Of a DNA stretch of 64,000 nucleotides, positions 21,937 to 34,559 are shown piece after piece (positions within the stretch are counted from its first letter, which is position 1; each line of letters starts with the position of its first letter). The DNA lies in NCBI GenBank assembly GCA_964036315.1, contig OZ038509.1, positions 27,898,419 through 27,962,418 on the forward strand, read 5' to 3'. The translations under genes and the position numbers were made by a program. The DNA is from Acanthosepion esculentum. Taxonomy: Eukaryota > Mollusca > Cephalopoda > Sepiida > Sepiidae. Under the pieces are notes generated by a model, which had not been told where the DNA came from, made no database searches, and saw only the letters and a program-made list of their open reading frames with translations.

Positions 21937-22140
21937 TTAAACAAAAGGCTAGGAAAGAAACTCCCATCAGTACCAGAAAGAATGATTACACTGGACTTGA
22001 GAAGTGTGTTTTCCTGAAAAAACTGTTTTAATAGAAGGATTTCATAAATCTTAATCAACAGTAACATTAACTGTTCAGTTAAATGAATGCCAAAAGTTTC
22101 CTTATAAGGAAACGGCTAATCTCACCATTACTTTGTAGAA
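21937..22140 (+). repeat. Repeat family R2, right half
   Basis: It resumes R2 with CCCATCAGTACCAGAAAG, TTTTCCTGAAAAAACTGTTT and a single 3' module with TTTCCTTATAAGGAAACGGC. Together with 21365-21545 it forms one copy. Confidence 0.7.
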
Positions 22141-22234
22141 GTGAATTCTGGTGAGCATCAGTTTTTATAGTCATTTATTTTCAGTAAATGGATATTTCTT
22201 ATTTTTCCCTAAAAACAATACAGCAGTGAAAGTG

Positions 22235-22475
22235 TTAGTACAGGAAATACAGTACCAGAAGCAACAAAATTTGGCAGGAAACTACCATCAATATGAGAAA
22301 GAGCTATAAAATTTAGTGGACTTGAGAAGTCTAATTTCCTGAGAAATATTTTTAAGAGATTTTATAAACGTCAACTAACAGTAATGGTAACTGTTCGGTC
22401 AATGAATGCTGATTGTCTTTCTTAGAGACACAACTAATTTCACTATTACCATTCTGCAAGGTGTCTCTTCAATGT
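22235..22475 (+). repeat. Repeat family R2, further partial copy
   Basis: It contains GGCAGGAAACTACCATCAAT, TAATTTCCTGAGAAATATTT, GTCAATGAATGCTG and CACTATTACCATT in R2 order. It is the most diverged copy and lies 95 bp after the previous one. Confidence 0.6.
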
Positions 22476-23289
22476 TCATTCAATTATTTATGTTGCGTTA
22501 CATCATTTATTTTTCAATAAATGTTTAACAACCTGTAAAATACTTAGTCTATTTATTGTGAGAATAAAAATGATTTTTATTCTTTTCCTTTCAACCTCCA
22601 TATACAGACATCAGTGAAAGTCATTGTCTTGGCAGAAAAAAAAATGGGTAGGTTACTAAAAAAGAGAACTCTAATATCAGTGGCGCTTAGCTTAGAATGG
22701 CAACAAGACCATATTCTTATATGCTCTTCAGCAGAATTGTGTTTCTCCAATCTTCCTGGCATTAGGTTATTTTCTTGTTTGGAATTTTACCTGTACTGGG
22801 ACAGCGGGAAATCCCTCAAAGGCAGATCTAATGAGGTTGGATTATCTTTTTGCTATCATTTGGCAACAAATTCTTCCTTTTTGTTGGATCTGATTTCTCC
22901 TGATCCCATCTTGGAAATTTACCAAGCTTCGGTCAGCAGTAAACGGCTCCCAACCTCAGTTCAGTTTTCACAAATTGCTTGACAACAGAAATAACTCCAT
23001 AATTTATCCATGATTGGAATCCTTTCAGGCTTACAGTTTCAGTCGGATTATTTAAAGGTAAATTTTTGTCTTTGTCTTCCAATATTTCTTCCATGTATTT
23101 TTGGTGGTATAATTTAGTTCCAAGAGCTCGATTTCTATCTCAGAAAATTGTTTTAAGATTGCCTTCATAGATTTATTGCTTGGAATGCTCCAAAAGTTAT
23201 GCCTTCTATTTCTTTCCATTGAAGCTACAACTGATATAGGGAGCAAAGTAACATTTTTTTTTTAAGCATTTCATCATAAGCAAGGTGGG
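22476..23289. other. No gene recognised
   Basis: An open plus-strand frame of 122 codons at 22614-22982 lacks recognisable motifs and has no splice or family support. I do not call it a gene. The rest is AT-rich. Confidence 0.35.
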
Positions 23290-25120
23290 GGTGCCACCAG
23301 TATGCAAGGGGCTACTGAGAGTGTAAGGGAAAAAACTGAGTGTGTGTGTGTGTGTGGGGGGGGATTGAGGAAAGGATAAAAAGAGGAACAGGAGGATAAA
23401 AAGAACAACAGGTATTAAGGCAACAGAAGATGTTGATTGACATTACATTTAAACTTTTGAAGATTGTAGTTATCGGGGAAACAGGTAAGAGGAAGGGAGT
23501 TCTACTGTCGGGAAGTGTGAGAGAAGAAGCTGTTGGAGTAGAAGAGGCAGTTACATTTGACTGTTTCAACAGTAAAAGGGTCCAACTGAGATGCCAACCT
23601 CGTAGCATGCTTAAATTCATGCAGTCGGGGCACCAGTGAAAATATCTTATCAGAGCAGATGTCATCAAAATATTTATAGAAAAGACAGAGAGAAGCCACA
23701 TTACATCGGTGAGGAAATGACTGGAGACAAGACTCGAAGTCAGGACTGATCATGTTGCATATCCGTCTTTGGATTTTGTTGACAACCTCGAGATGAACAG
23801 CAGGGGCACCAGACCATATATGGCAACAGTATTTCATGCATGGACGAATGGTAGATTTATAGATGTGAAGGATGGACTCAGACATGAAAAACCTTTTGGT
23901 GAGACACAGAGAACCAACTTTCCTTGCATTAGATGAAGCTATTGATTCAATGTAGTTGTTCCACCTCAGGTCAGTGGAAAACGTGAGTCCAAGAAGGCGC
24001 AAGAGGTACTCTCATGGAGTTGAGCATCAACCATATTGATAAGAGGCAGGAAAGTTGCTCTATGGTGAGTAAATGACAGCAGTTTTAATTTGGATGCATT
24101 AAAATTCACAAGCCATTTCCTGCTCCAGTAAACCACAGATTGGAGGTTGTTTTCAAGACCAATGCCCATGTTAACTTTATCAGCAATACTGGATTTACTA
24201 TTGAGACAGGAGTAAATGGTAGTATCAAGTGCATAGATACCAACTTAAGAACTGATGATGTCAGGAAGATTATTGATAGATCCTTGAAGAACACCATTGT
24301 TTGTATGCAAGGAACTGGAAGAGACCTTAGACACATTTTTGTATGGGATGATTAAAAACCACATTCCAAGAGATGTTGTGAAGGAAGTCATGGAACAAGT
24401 CCCAGTCTGCGTGTTGATAACAGAAAGATATTCTGTTAATAGGAGGTTCATGGCTGGAGATGCTAACAGACACCACTGCATGATCAGAGTTGCCAAGAGG
24501 GCAGAGCTGTGTAGTGCAACAAGAATAAAGGGATAGAGGTAAAACAGGTTGAGAAGAGAATTGTTACCATCTGGGTTACTGTGGAAAGAAATAGGAAAGT
24601 CAATGCATGAAGGATTGAGTGATTGAAAAGTTAAGGGTTTGGATGCCAGCAAGGTCAGTTACAGAGTGTTTAGAGAGACGGTTTTGTCTATATTATCAGT
24701 AATGCTATCGAATACACAACAGTCTTGAGAAGTGGGGGAATGGTAGAGAAAGAAGAGATAGCTTACTGGATTGAGAAGAGATAGACGGGGACACATATAT
24801 GAATGGTCTGGAGAATCCAAAGAGAGGTCTCTAGTGAGCGGGAGTTGATCATAGGCATAAACTCCCAGGCCATGGATGTGAGTTTTAGAGTCCTTTCTAA
24901 GGAGAGGAAGGTAGCCAGGAATTGAGAAATCAGAGGAAGGGATTGACGAGTTACGGTCTGTCTTGCAGAGGGCTAGTATATCAGGAGACTTATCAAAGAA
25001 GGATGATTCCACACTGCAGAAGTTGGTACGAATACCACGGATGTTGGAGAAGGAGATGTTAAAGGGTTTAGGTGATTTTTTTTTGATCCAGTTTAGGTTT
25101 TGGTTGCTTATGGTCATGTT
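23290..25120 (-). pseudogene. LINE-B copy with endonuclease, internally deleted
   Basis: Minus strand. At 24659-25117 the N-terminal apurinic-like endonuclease domain is recognisable: FSNIRGIRTNF, then SPDILALCKTDRN and GYLPLLRKDS with HGLGVY. After a deletion, RT thumb-side text follows (GVLQGSI near 24290, VYWSRKWLVNFNASK near 24130-24070). The C-terminal region at 23502-24002 has LRLLGLTFS, ILHIYKSTIRPCMKYCCHIW and SLCLFYKYF. The palm motif YxDD is not found, so much of the RT is lost. The 3' end at 23290 carries the family end GGGGCTACTGAGAGTGTAAG (plus-strand view). A jockey/CR1-like clade is likely. Confidence 0.8.
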
Positions 25121-26619
25121 AAGTTACGTTGATGAGGAAAATGTAATTTTAGTGAAAGAGATAATCAGCTACCCCAAAAAAGAGTTCGTGTTTTGTGTGC
25201 AATCTGCCGAAGAACAATTACCAAATAGTAGTTAGCAAAAATGTACTTTAAGGACTAGAATCTATGCTAATGTTCTTCTCTCCTCTGAATGGCATGACCA
25301 ATCAGAAAGATCTCTCGGTGAAGAAAAGCCATTGTTTTTTGCTTATCAAGGCAGAAGATTTTCTGAGCTTGGTGGATGAACACACATTTTTGCTGGTGAG
25401 AAGTGAAGGTTGGATGTGTGACCCCATTTTGTTGTTTCTATGTTGCTTGTTGGACTGTTACGACGGGCTATCATTTGAACTGTGATTTGGCTACAAGTGT
25501 TGCGGTCGAGAGACAAGAAATCTACTGCAGATGTTTGTTGCTACTATAAGTTGACAGTCTTTTCTTTACAACCACAGTAATAGAAACAGTCAACCATCAA
25601 ATATGGCATGAGCAAAAAGGAACTGGCACAGACTGCAATATAATGTGGCATCAGAGTTGCTTATGGGCTAGAGGTCTAAAAGTTACTTTGGTGGGAGAGG
25701 CTTAAGGGAGATGCTTGAGCATTCACTAAACCCATCCATATGGATCGTTGTAGACGCATAGAGGAGAAACATATGAGTCGGTGGGGCTATGGATAGGGAA
25801 TCTGGGATATAAATATAAAGTTTTAACTTAGTTAAAATCCAACATTCTCTTCTTGTAGCAAAAGAACACTCCAACGGTCTGTGAACCACGATTTAAAAAA
25901 ATAACGTCCAATACTTGAATGAACCCAAAAAATAATACATAATCTTCAAAGTGTTCAAAGAGAGGAAAAAGAAGGCAAAATAAATTCAATTAAAAAAAAA
26001 AGAAAAAAAAAAGGAGGAAACATTAATAATGAGAAAAAGAGATAAAGACAGAGAGAAAGCAAAATTAATATAGAATTAAATTCAAAGAGTTACATACAAC
26101 AATGATGGCCAACGATATTCTTTCTTGCATGGCTACTTAGATAAAAGTTTAGACCAAGAGTGACAATGCGACTTTCCCTATGTCTGAACGAGATGAAAAG
26201 AGGGATAGTACAAAAATAGTCTTGTGCCAACATGTTTGGACAGAGTAAGTTTTCAGCTTCAAGGACACTCTTTTTACATATACTTTCTACTATTGGCTCT
26301 GACTAACTTTTCACTTAATAGGCTGACAGCCATGCAGTTCTGCTTGGAATGTGACTTGTCACACATCATTGTTGCTATTGCTAAAATGCATTACCCACTG
26401 TGCATGCATCCACTATTTGGTCTCTCTAAATATTTATCAAGCATTGACAAATGTCAGTGTGAGCAGATTTTTCTACATTGAGAATTATACACACTTTTAT
26501 GTCAGAGACCATTTTGTCAGACTGTTCTCTATAACAAGGCAAAAAATCAATTAATGGTGTTATGGTTCCATATCTACTGAAAAAAAATTAACGGTATTAA
26601 GGTTCCCTATCTACCAATA
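25121..26619. other. No gene recognised; possible LINE 5' region
   Basis: 25121-25560 lies directly 5' of the LINE-B frame and may be its untranslated region. The rest, including a frame at 26224-26481, shows no motif. Poly-A-rich at 25985-26020. Confidence 0.35.
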
Positions 26620-26765
26620 TCTATTACACCACTTCCACATCCAAGCTTACAGTACCTGGTATTCCCAAGTGGTCAACCATGTAGGTACTGACAAAGTTCA
26701 TTATTGCCTTACTTCATTGATTGGATGGGAACCAATGTTTCAACATGATGTGGCCATAAGCTGAA
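26620..26765 (-). mobile_element. 5S/tRNA SINE, 5' fragment
   Basis: Reverse complement of the 5S-like head: CTTACAGTACCTGGTATTCC, AGGTACTGACAAAGTTCATT and CAACATGATGTGGCCATAAG, with the start of the tRNA-like part (TATTACACCACTTCC). The 3' body is absent. Upstream, GGTTCCATATCTAC is locally duplicated. Confidence 0.75.
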
Positions 26766-27004
26766 ACTTTTGGAATTGCATAAAATGTTTGTTAGCAATT
26801 CTTAAAAAAAAAACAATGAAAATGTGAAATTTTAAATTTAGTCTAATATAGGATGTGAAATGCTTATATGTAAGCCTTGATTTAATTGTGAATTTTAAGC
26901 TTCTTAGATTCAAAGCTATTTGTTTAATTAAGCCTTTGACAAAACATTAAACATTTCTTGGCATACTTACATCTATGTTCCTTGTAGGGAAAAATGGTGA
27001 TGAA
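26766..27004. other. No gene; AT-rich spacer
   Basis: Nothing recognised. Confidence 0.5.
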
Positions 27005-27430
27005 GGGGGGGGATCAAAACGTGCGGTGCGGTGCGGTGCTCGCGGCAGGCCAGTTATTTTTTCTTCTTCTTTGGAAATGGATTGTGTGGCTCTCTTTCTC
27101 AGCTGTTACACTGGGCAGTTGTGAAAGAGACACCAGCTCAGTACTTCGACTTCCTCTTTATCCGTCTGTCAATCTGTACGTCCAGCTCCATTGCACGCTG
27201 TCCGCCAAATGACTTCAGTTCTGACATGCTGCTGGCAACCTGCTTTTTATGCTATTCCAATACGGCCAAAATTTGCATGTGCGCAAATATCGTCTCATTT
27301 TGGACAAGATAGGTGCGTATAAATTGTGTCTTCAATAGCGGCCATATTTCTTTTTGCCATCACTTTGTAGGCAAAACACGTTCGCGCTCGCTTCGAATTC
27401 TGAGGTGAGTCATGTCTTTCGTCACATTCC
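27005..27430 (-). repeat. GC-rich repeat, copy A (inverted relative to 40200-40620)
   Basis: This 420-bp block is clearly richer in G, C and CpG than its surroundings and aligns along its length with the reverse complement of 40200-40620. Shared blocks include GGAAATGGATTG, CTTTCTCAGCT, CCGCCAAATGACT, AATTTGCATGTG, TAAATTGTGTCTTC and CATGTCTTTCGT. On the minus strand it holds the peptide MAAIEDTIY seen in copy B, but CpG-type changes turn arginine codons into His, Cys and a stop, and the upstream part is frame-shifted. It is a decayed copy of whatever copy B is. Confidence 0.75.
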
Positions 27431-29665
27431 TATCATTTAGCCTAACATAAAAATATGGAAATGTTAAACTTAGCAAGTAATGACTATTTCATTTGTTGTC
27501 GATAAAGAAAGACTGCCAATTTGTAAATCAAGAAAAATGTTGGAAATTACAAGAAATTTGTTTCTTTTCCTATGAATGAACCATCAGTTATTTTAAAATT
27601 ATGTCAGGCAAATAATTAAGGAACCCTTTAATGGAGTCTTTCACATGTCTGTTAAAGAGAAAATCGTCTGCAATCTCGTATTCACATCTTTATCATTCTT
27701 ATTACTTTCTTCTTTTATTGATTACACAAAAGAAGAAAATTCATAACATTTGTTATTCTTCTATGTCCTGATTTTATGAACTTCTGATTGTCCATTTTTC
27801 TTCCAGTCTTTTTGCAATATTAGCTGAAAGCTATTTTATTGTAATGTTTTTCACATTGGCTCTTAATCTCCTACTGAAGGACGTGATTCTAATTTAAACA
27901 ACTTCTTACTAAAAATGACTCTATTCTAAGTTGTCCATGAAAGCTTTGTCAATTCACATAGATTTTCTTGGTCTTTGAGTCCCAATAGATATTTTGGTCC
28001 TTTATAGGTCAGGTGAAGGTGGCTTATCTTTTAGAAATCAATAAAAGCAAATGTTGAGTAGTGGAGTAAGAAGTGAATATTTAAGGTTAAAGCCCAGAGA
28101 AGAAAGGTTACGATAAAAGTGTGCCTGCTATTAAAAAAATCAAAAAAAATCTTGAAGTGAATGTAATTGGCATCAGCTTTTTGGTTAACTATGGAAGAAG
28201 GAAATGTGTTTTTCCATTTGTTTATGCCAAGTGTTGAGAAAGTTCCGTCATGTCAGCTTGTTTAGAAAATGTTTATAAATTAACATATTCTCAAGTGGAC
28301 ATTCTGTTTATATTATTTGATGAAACATTGTTAGCCTTTATTATTAACTTTTGACAAGTATTTACTTTCATTTTCAGTTGTTATTAGATGAAACATTGTC
28401 AACCATTATTATTAATTCTTAATGAAGATTGACTGCCAATGTTCATTAAATGATTTATTTGATGTGGGAGTGAGAATGATATGAGGCCTTGTTCTGGGAT
28501 TTGTTAATTTTATCTGGGGTTATATCATCCATCCACAACATGTTAAATTAATAGTGTGCAATATTACATGAAATAAAATATGAACACTTTTTAGCGTGCA
28601 TGCAACAAGATATAACATATTTAATAAATGATTGATTTTTGATTAAAGATATAATTGCTTTCATAATTGATTTATATTATTCACAGAACATGTACTTCAA
28701 TATTGATTTGTATGTATTAATGCAAAAAAAAGAAATGGTTTTTGGTTTATTTGTATGAAGAGACATCTTTCTTGTAAGCTCATGTAAGAAAACACATCTT
28801 TCTGGTTCAAAAGTTGGCAGACAGAAAGAGAAAGACAAAGTGACTTTGTATTTTCATGCCAAAACTATCTTTCTAGTGCATTATGGGAATTTTACTTCCA
28901 TTTCTTTTACTATAGCCTAACAAAACAGGGGAGGCAACTCCTTTTTCTTATTTATGAATTATTACACATTACTCATTATGTTTGACATTTTGTCAATGCG
29001 AAAATCATTTAAAGCTGCCAGAATCTCTATTATGCTGTTTTTTTCCTGTTCAATTTGGTCAGTGCTAATTTCACTGCAGATTTTATTATATCTGGTCCTA
29101 TATTTCTGTGTATTGAGAGTTATCCTCTTTCATCATGGAAGAATTCTCTGATGTATTCTTTCTGTCTCTGAAGTAATTTTCTTTCTCTATCAAGGTTCTA
29201 TCCTTGGAATATTGACTTTATTTGTAATACTCACTTTTATTTTGCACACTTTTCTTATGAAAATTCCTTTATTTTCTGAAGAATGGATGAGCTGAAAATT
29301 TGGTTTATTAATGACCCTTCCCAAAGTTAAAGAGCATCTATCTCATAGACTCAACACTGTATTGTTATCCTTGTAACTATTGAGAGTCAGGTCTCATTGT
29401 TTTGGATCAACATCCTCAAAAAGTAGAATGGTAAAGCATACGTCTTTTAGGTTGGCCTATAACAAAGAAAAGAAAAGAGCAAAAATTATACTAAGCAAAC
29501 AATCTATGCAAGACAAAAGTAGGCAAAGCGACCATAATGAGGAAAAAACATTCACAAACTAAGAATGATGCTAACACACAAAAGGGGTACAGATAAGTGA
29601 TTGCAACATTCTGAAATCAAGACAAGAAAGAACAGAAATATGGTGGATGAGACTGAGAAGTGGCC
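27431..29665. other. No gene recognised; 2.2 kb AT-rich stretch
   Basis: I see no protein motif, RNA gene or transposon end here. Short frames at 28954-29151 and 29380-29562 lack support. TGAAACATTG blocks recur near 28320 and 28388, suggesting a small local duplication. Confidence 0.5.
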
Positions 29666-30443
29666 TATCTTATTGGCTAGGAAGAAATCCCAGCATGCAT
29701 CTGTGTGCTTTGTCTATAAATTTGGGTAGAGGGATGTTTTTGCAGTCCTTCCTACGAATTGGAATCAACAATTTTTAAAATAAATAAACATTTTCCATAT
29801 CTTATTGGCTAGGAAGAAATCCCAGCATGCATCTGTGTGCCTTGTCTATAAATTTGGGTAGAGGGATGTTTTTGCAGTCCTTCCTACGAATTGGAATCAA
29901 CAATTTTTAAAATAAATAAACATTTTCCATATCTTATTGGCTAGGAAGAAATCCCAGCATGCATCTGTGTGCCTTGTCTATAAATTTGGGTAGAGGGATG
30001 TTTTTGCAGTCCTTCCTACGAATTGGAATCAACAATTTTTAAAATAAATAAACATTTTCCATATCTTATTGGCTAGGAAGAAATCCCAGCATGCATCTGT
30101 GTGCCTTGTCTATAAATTTGGGTAGAGGGATGTTTTTGCAGTCCTTCCTACGAATTGGAATCAACAATTTTTAAAATAAATAAACATTTTCCATATCTTA
30201 TTGGCTAGGAAGAAATCCCAGCATGCATCTGTGTGCCTTGTCTATAAATTTGGGTAGAGGGATGTTTTTGCAGTCCTTCCTACGAATTGGAATCAACAAT
30301 TTTTAAAATAAATAAACATTTTCCATATCTTATTGGCTAGGAAGAAATCCCAGCATGCATCTGTGTGCCTTGTCTATAAATTTGGGTAGAGGGATGTTTT
30401 TGCAGTCCTTCCTACGAATTGGAATCAACAATTTTTAAAATAA
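29666..30443 (+). repeat. Tandem array of 132-bp units (5.9 copies)
   Basis: Units start at 29666, 29798, 29930, 30062, 30194 and 30326; the last is truncated at about 30443. The copies are almost identical; the only difference I see is one base in unit 1 (GTGCTTTGTC against GTGCCTTGTC). Each unit has ATTGGC (an inverted CCAAT box), TCCCAGCATGCA (similar to the core of ZNF143/Staf sites) and TATAAA, in that order within 55 bp. There is no reading frame through the unit. Such uniformity indicates recent amplification or homogenisation. Confidence 0.95.
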
Positions 30444-30965
30444 GGAAATAACATGTGAGTTGTTATGTGCAAGTAAGGAATGCAGATAATTAGTGCCTGT
30501 TACCCGTGTGGGGTGGGAGAAATTGACCGACTTCTCATAATGAAACTTAGGTTGACTAAGGATATCAACTCAATCATCTGTTAGAATGGAGAAGATATTT
30601 CTATTTTGTTGTATCACAATTTTTAAAATATATTAAATTTCATTGCAACTATTACTTTACAATTATTATTATTATTTATTCTTGTTTTTTTTTTGTTTTT
30701 TGTTAGGGTGGTTCATAAGATAAGTAATCTAATTTCTGTATAACTTTCATCTTGTTAACTTTAAATATCTTCTTCTTGAATCCAGGCAAGCAAAGAATTC
30801 AATAAGGTAAAATGAATGTTTACCATAAAACAAACAACAAAAATGCACAACAATGAAAGCTTCCCAATGTTTTTTATCACGTGACGCACACCTTCAATTA
30901 GAAAGGCATATTTCACAAGAAAAAATAAAAAATATTCAACTGATAAGTCACCCATATATTTTCTT
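30444..30965. other. No gene; spacer between two tandem arrays
   Basis: AT-rich, with an (ATT)n-like tract near 30662-30680 followed by T-runs. Nothing else recognised. Confidence 0.6.
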
Positions 30966-32390
30966 AAAATACATTACCATTATTTTGATTTATAATCTTA
31001 ATTTAATCATTTCTAATCATATATATTACATTCTGAGGTCATCTGGGACAAGTCTATCAAACAGGAAGTTTTCTAATATTTTAACATTAGGGGACTAATG
31101 TGTGAAACCGGAGGTTTTCTAATATTTTAACATTATTTTGATTTATAATCATGATTTAATCATGTCTAATCATATATATTTCATTCTGCGGTCAGTAGGC
31201 GACTAGTGTGTGAAACAGAAAGTTTTCTAATATTTTAACATTATTTTGATTTATAATCATAATTTAATAATTTCTAATCATATATATTTCATTCTGGGGT
31301 CAGTAGGCGACTAGTGTGTGAAACAGGATGTTTTCTAATATTTTAACATTATTTTGATTTATAATCATAATTTAATAATTTCTAATCATATATATTTCAT
31401 TCTGGGGTCAGTAGGCGACTAGTGTGTGAAACAGGAGGTTTTCTAATATTTTAACATTATTTTGAATTATAATCATAATTTAATCATTTCTAATCATATA
31501 TATTTCATTCTGGGGTCAGTAGGGGACTAGTGTGTGAAACAGGAGGTTTTCTAATATTTTAACATTATTTTGATTTATAATCATAATTTAATAATTTCTA
31601 ATCATATATATTTCATTCTGGGGTCAGTAGGCGACTAGTGTGTGAAACAGGAGGTTTTCTAATATTTTAACATTATTTTGAATTATAATCATAATTTAAT
31701 CATTTCTAATCATATATATTTCATTCTGGGGTCAGTAGGGGACTAGTGTGTGAAACAGGAGGTTTTCTAATATTTTAACATTATTTTGATTTATAATCAT
31801 AATTTAATCATTTCTAATCATATATATTTCATTCTGGGGACAGTAGGCGAGTAGTGTGTGAAACAGGAGGTTTTCTAATATTTTAACATTATTTTGAATT
31901 ATAATCATAATTTAATAATTTCTAATCATATATATTTCATTCTGGGGTCAGTAGGCGACTAGTGTGTGAAACAGGAGGTTTTCTAATATTTTAACATTAT
32001 TTTGAATTATAATCATAATTTAATCATTTCTAATCATATATATTTCATTCTGGGGACAGTAGGCGAGTAGTGTGTGAAACAGAAAGTTTTCTAATATTTT
32101 AACATTATTTTGATTTATAATCATAATTTAATAATTTCTAATCATATATTTCATTCTGGGGTCAGTAGGCGACTAGTGTGTGAAATAGGTGGTTTTCTAA
32201 TATTTTAACATTATTTTGATTTATAATCATAATTTAATCATTTCTAATCATATATATTTCATTCTGGGGATCAGTAGGGGACTAGTGTGTGAAACAGGAG
32301 GTTTTCTAATATTTTAACATTATTTTGATTTATAATCATAATTTAATAATTTCTAATCATACTGATTAAATTATGATTATAATCATCAGG
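30966..32390 (+). repeat. Tandem array of 108-bp units (about 12-13 copies)
   Basis: The GACTAGTGTGTGAAACAG mark recurs at 31093 (variant), 31201, 31309, 31417, 31525, 31633, 31741, 31849, 31957, 32065, 32171 and 32280, giving a 108-bp period with small indels in the last units. Variants (TTTGAATTATAATC or TTTGATTTATAATC; GGCGACT, GGGGACT or GGCGAGT) alternate in part, hinting at two-unit higher-order copying. The first unit is the most diverged. At the right edge, ATTAAATTATGATTATA at about 32364 is the inverted form of the unit's TATAATCATAATTTAAT, making a terminal hairpin. Confidence 0.95.
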
Positions 32391-33424
32391 GGACTAATGG
32401 ATACTCTTAAAGAAACACGAGTTTAAGGCAGAAAATTCATCACCTAGAAGACAATTGTGGTTCAAAATTTATGCTTTTTATTTTAAAAATTGATTGGAAA
32501 TGTTGATCAGTTAAGACTGACCTAGATGTAGACATAACATATGGTTATTTTAATGATCATGGCAGTACTGATGTCAATGAGGATATTCTTTTATTGCCAC
32601 TGAATGCAGTAATTTGCAGTGTATTTTTTTGGAGTATAATTTTTTTCTGTTGTTAAAGCATAATGAGAACAAAAAAGTTTGAAGCAACAACGTAAATTTT
32701 TACATTCTTTGCAATCAATAATGTGCTTTCAGATCTAAACAGAACTTTCATTTTTTTTTTATCAAAACCTCCACACCTTGTTTGCTCATCAAATATTGAT
32801 TTCCTGTAAGTATGTCAGAAGTTATCACGCTTATGTTAAAATTGTCTCTTTTTAAAAACATCTGCCTGTTTATGGATAAATATGTATTTATATTTGAAAA
32901 TCTGCCTGTATATTTATCATCATCATTATTTATATGTGACATCTAACAAATTCTTAACACAAAGATGCTATACTTTATAAACTGCAAAAGTTACTTGAAG
33001 CATTAGGCATAAAAAGCAGGCAACTAACGATCAACAAAATTACATCAAACTGAACATACAAAATACAATTCATTAAATAAATATGTAGAACACATGAAAT
33101 CCTCTATGAAATGTGATAAAATGTGATAAGCAATATTTGAAAAAAATTAAACTGATGGCATAAGAAACATCTTTGAAAATGGCTCAGGTTTGTCAAAAGT
33201 ACTTAAACACAAGACGTTTATTTACCAATACCAACCAGAAATTTAAAAAATTATTATTTGAAATATTGAAAATGTAAGTAAAAAATAATCAACACAAAAC
33301 CTTTGTTGCTTTTTAATCAAATGTGCATAATTGAAGAATTGCTGCTCAAATATACCCTATTCAAATTATACACACAAGGGTTAATGAGAAAGTAAAGGCA
33401 ATTTTGAAATAATGCAGTAAAATC
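32391..33424. other. No gene; AT-rich
   Basis: No coding or repeat-family signal that I can support. Confidence 0.6.
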
Positions 33425-33835
33425 AACAGAAGGATGTGTCGATATTTCTGAGATGAGGTATTATGTACACTATTTACATTGATCGGACTACCATCCTCAT
33501 CTTTGTTGCCATATTTATCACAATGTTTCAGACGTTGTATACTGCGGACTTCTTCAGGTGGTTGGAATGTCGAACTGAACCCTTTATTTCACTCGCTGGG
33601 GTAGACTGTTCTAGTTCCACATGCCATGTCTAATGGATGTCAGTTATCTCCTGTTAGCTCCCCTCTCCAAGTTCTCTACTACCTTAACCGGGTATTGAAC
33701 TCACACTCTTTGGGTCCTGTCACCAGATCTAACACCTTTTTCCACTGTGCCATGTGTCGTTGTCATAAATATGGCAACAACGATGAGGATGATAGTCCGA
33801 ACAGTGTAAATAGTGAACAGAAGGATGCTGATGTA
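33425..33835 (-). mobile_element. tRNA-head/inverted-end composite element, copy 3
   Basis: From the left: the tail inverted (CGATATTTCTGAGATGAGGT, CATCCTCATCTTTGTTGCCA), the body (GAACCCTTTATTTCACTCGC, CTAGTTCCACATGCCATGTC), then the tRNA-like head inverted (GGGTATTGAACTCACACTC, TTTTCCACTGTGCCATGTGT). Directly after the head, at 33763, the tail starts again in plus orientation (ATAAATATGGCAACAACGAT, GATAGTCCGAACAGTGTAAA). The two tail copies form inverted ends of about 60-90 bp. Better preserved than copies 1 and 2. Confidence 0.75.
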
Positions 33836-33894
33836 TGACATTATGCGTGCTATGGGATGACGGGTAGCTAGGTATCTATATACGGCATTCCATT

Positions 33895-34335
33895 GTTGAA
33901 TGGCAGGGAGCAACAAAGATCAAGTATATGGATGCACCACGCAGTGAAAATACACCATAATGCACTTCCTGTGGGCAGAAGGAGTCCATCCTGTGAAAAT
34001 CCATCATCAGATTTTGGCACAGTATGGAACAGTCACCACAAATCAAACAAAAGATGTATGGTGGTCAGTAAAATGCTTTAAGATAGGAAGAACAAGTGTT
34101 ACAGACAAAAGCCACTCTTGTCACCCATCAACAGGGTGAAAAGAAGAACAAACCAGAAAGTGGATGCCTTGATCAGGGAAGACCAACAAATCACATGAGC
34201 ACAAGTGGTAGGCATCAGCTGCAGTTCTGTACCCACTATAGGGTATGATCTCAGCTAAATAATAACGACCACTGGGAAAAATCCTTGTAAAATTTGGTTA
34301 CCTCCCAACTTGTTGATGGCTGTGAAGATAAGAAA
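33895..34335 (+). pseudogene. Mariner-type transposase N-terminal fragment
   Basis: Plus-strand frames give VHPVKIHHQILAQYGTVTT (first helix-turn-helix region), then in another frame FKIGRTSVTDKSHSCHPST, a recognisable version of the mariner F-x-x-GR-x-S-x-x-D linker. The first frame resumes with NQKVDALIREDQQIT and GISCSSVPTI (second helix-turn-helix). Stops and two frame changes interrupt it. The DDD catalytic domain is absent, and no terminal repeats were found. It lies next to a composite element. Confidence 0.75.
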
Positions 34336-34559
34336 CACTGTCAAGTGAAAATGCCAAGAATACTACATTTGATAGCTTTATATTGTACTTTTTAAATGAT
34401 TCTTCACATTTTTAGTTACTAATTTTGGTCAATGTTGACTTTCAAATTCCATACTAAGAAGTTATAATACGATCCAGAATTTTTCAAGATTTTATCATTT
34501 TTGGTTAGCATTTGGTAACAAGAAAAGCAGCACAAAGAAGGAATTCAGAGAGTTTGACT

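Noticed and set aside
22614..22982. 122-codon open frame as a possible host gene.
   Set aside because: No motif, no start or splice context, ordinary AT-rich codon use, and open frames of this size occur by chance in 64 kb.
30966..32390. The regular 108-bp array as a CRISPR array.
   Set aside because: The whole unit repeats with no unique spacers and the DNA is eukaryotic.
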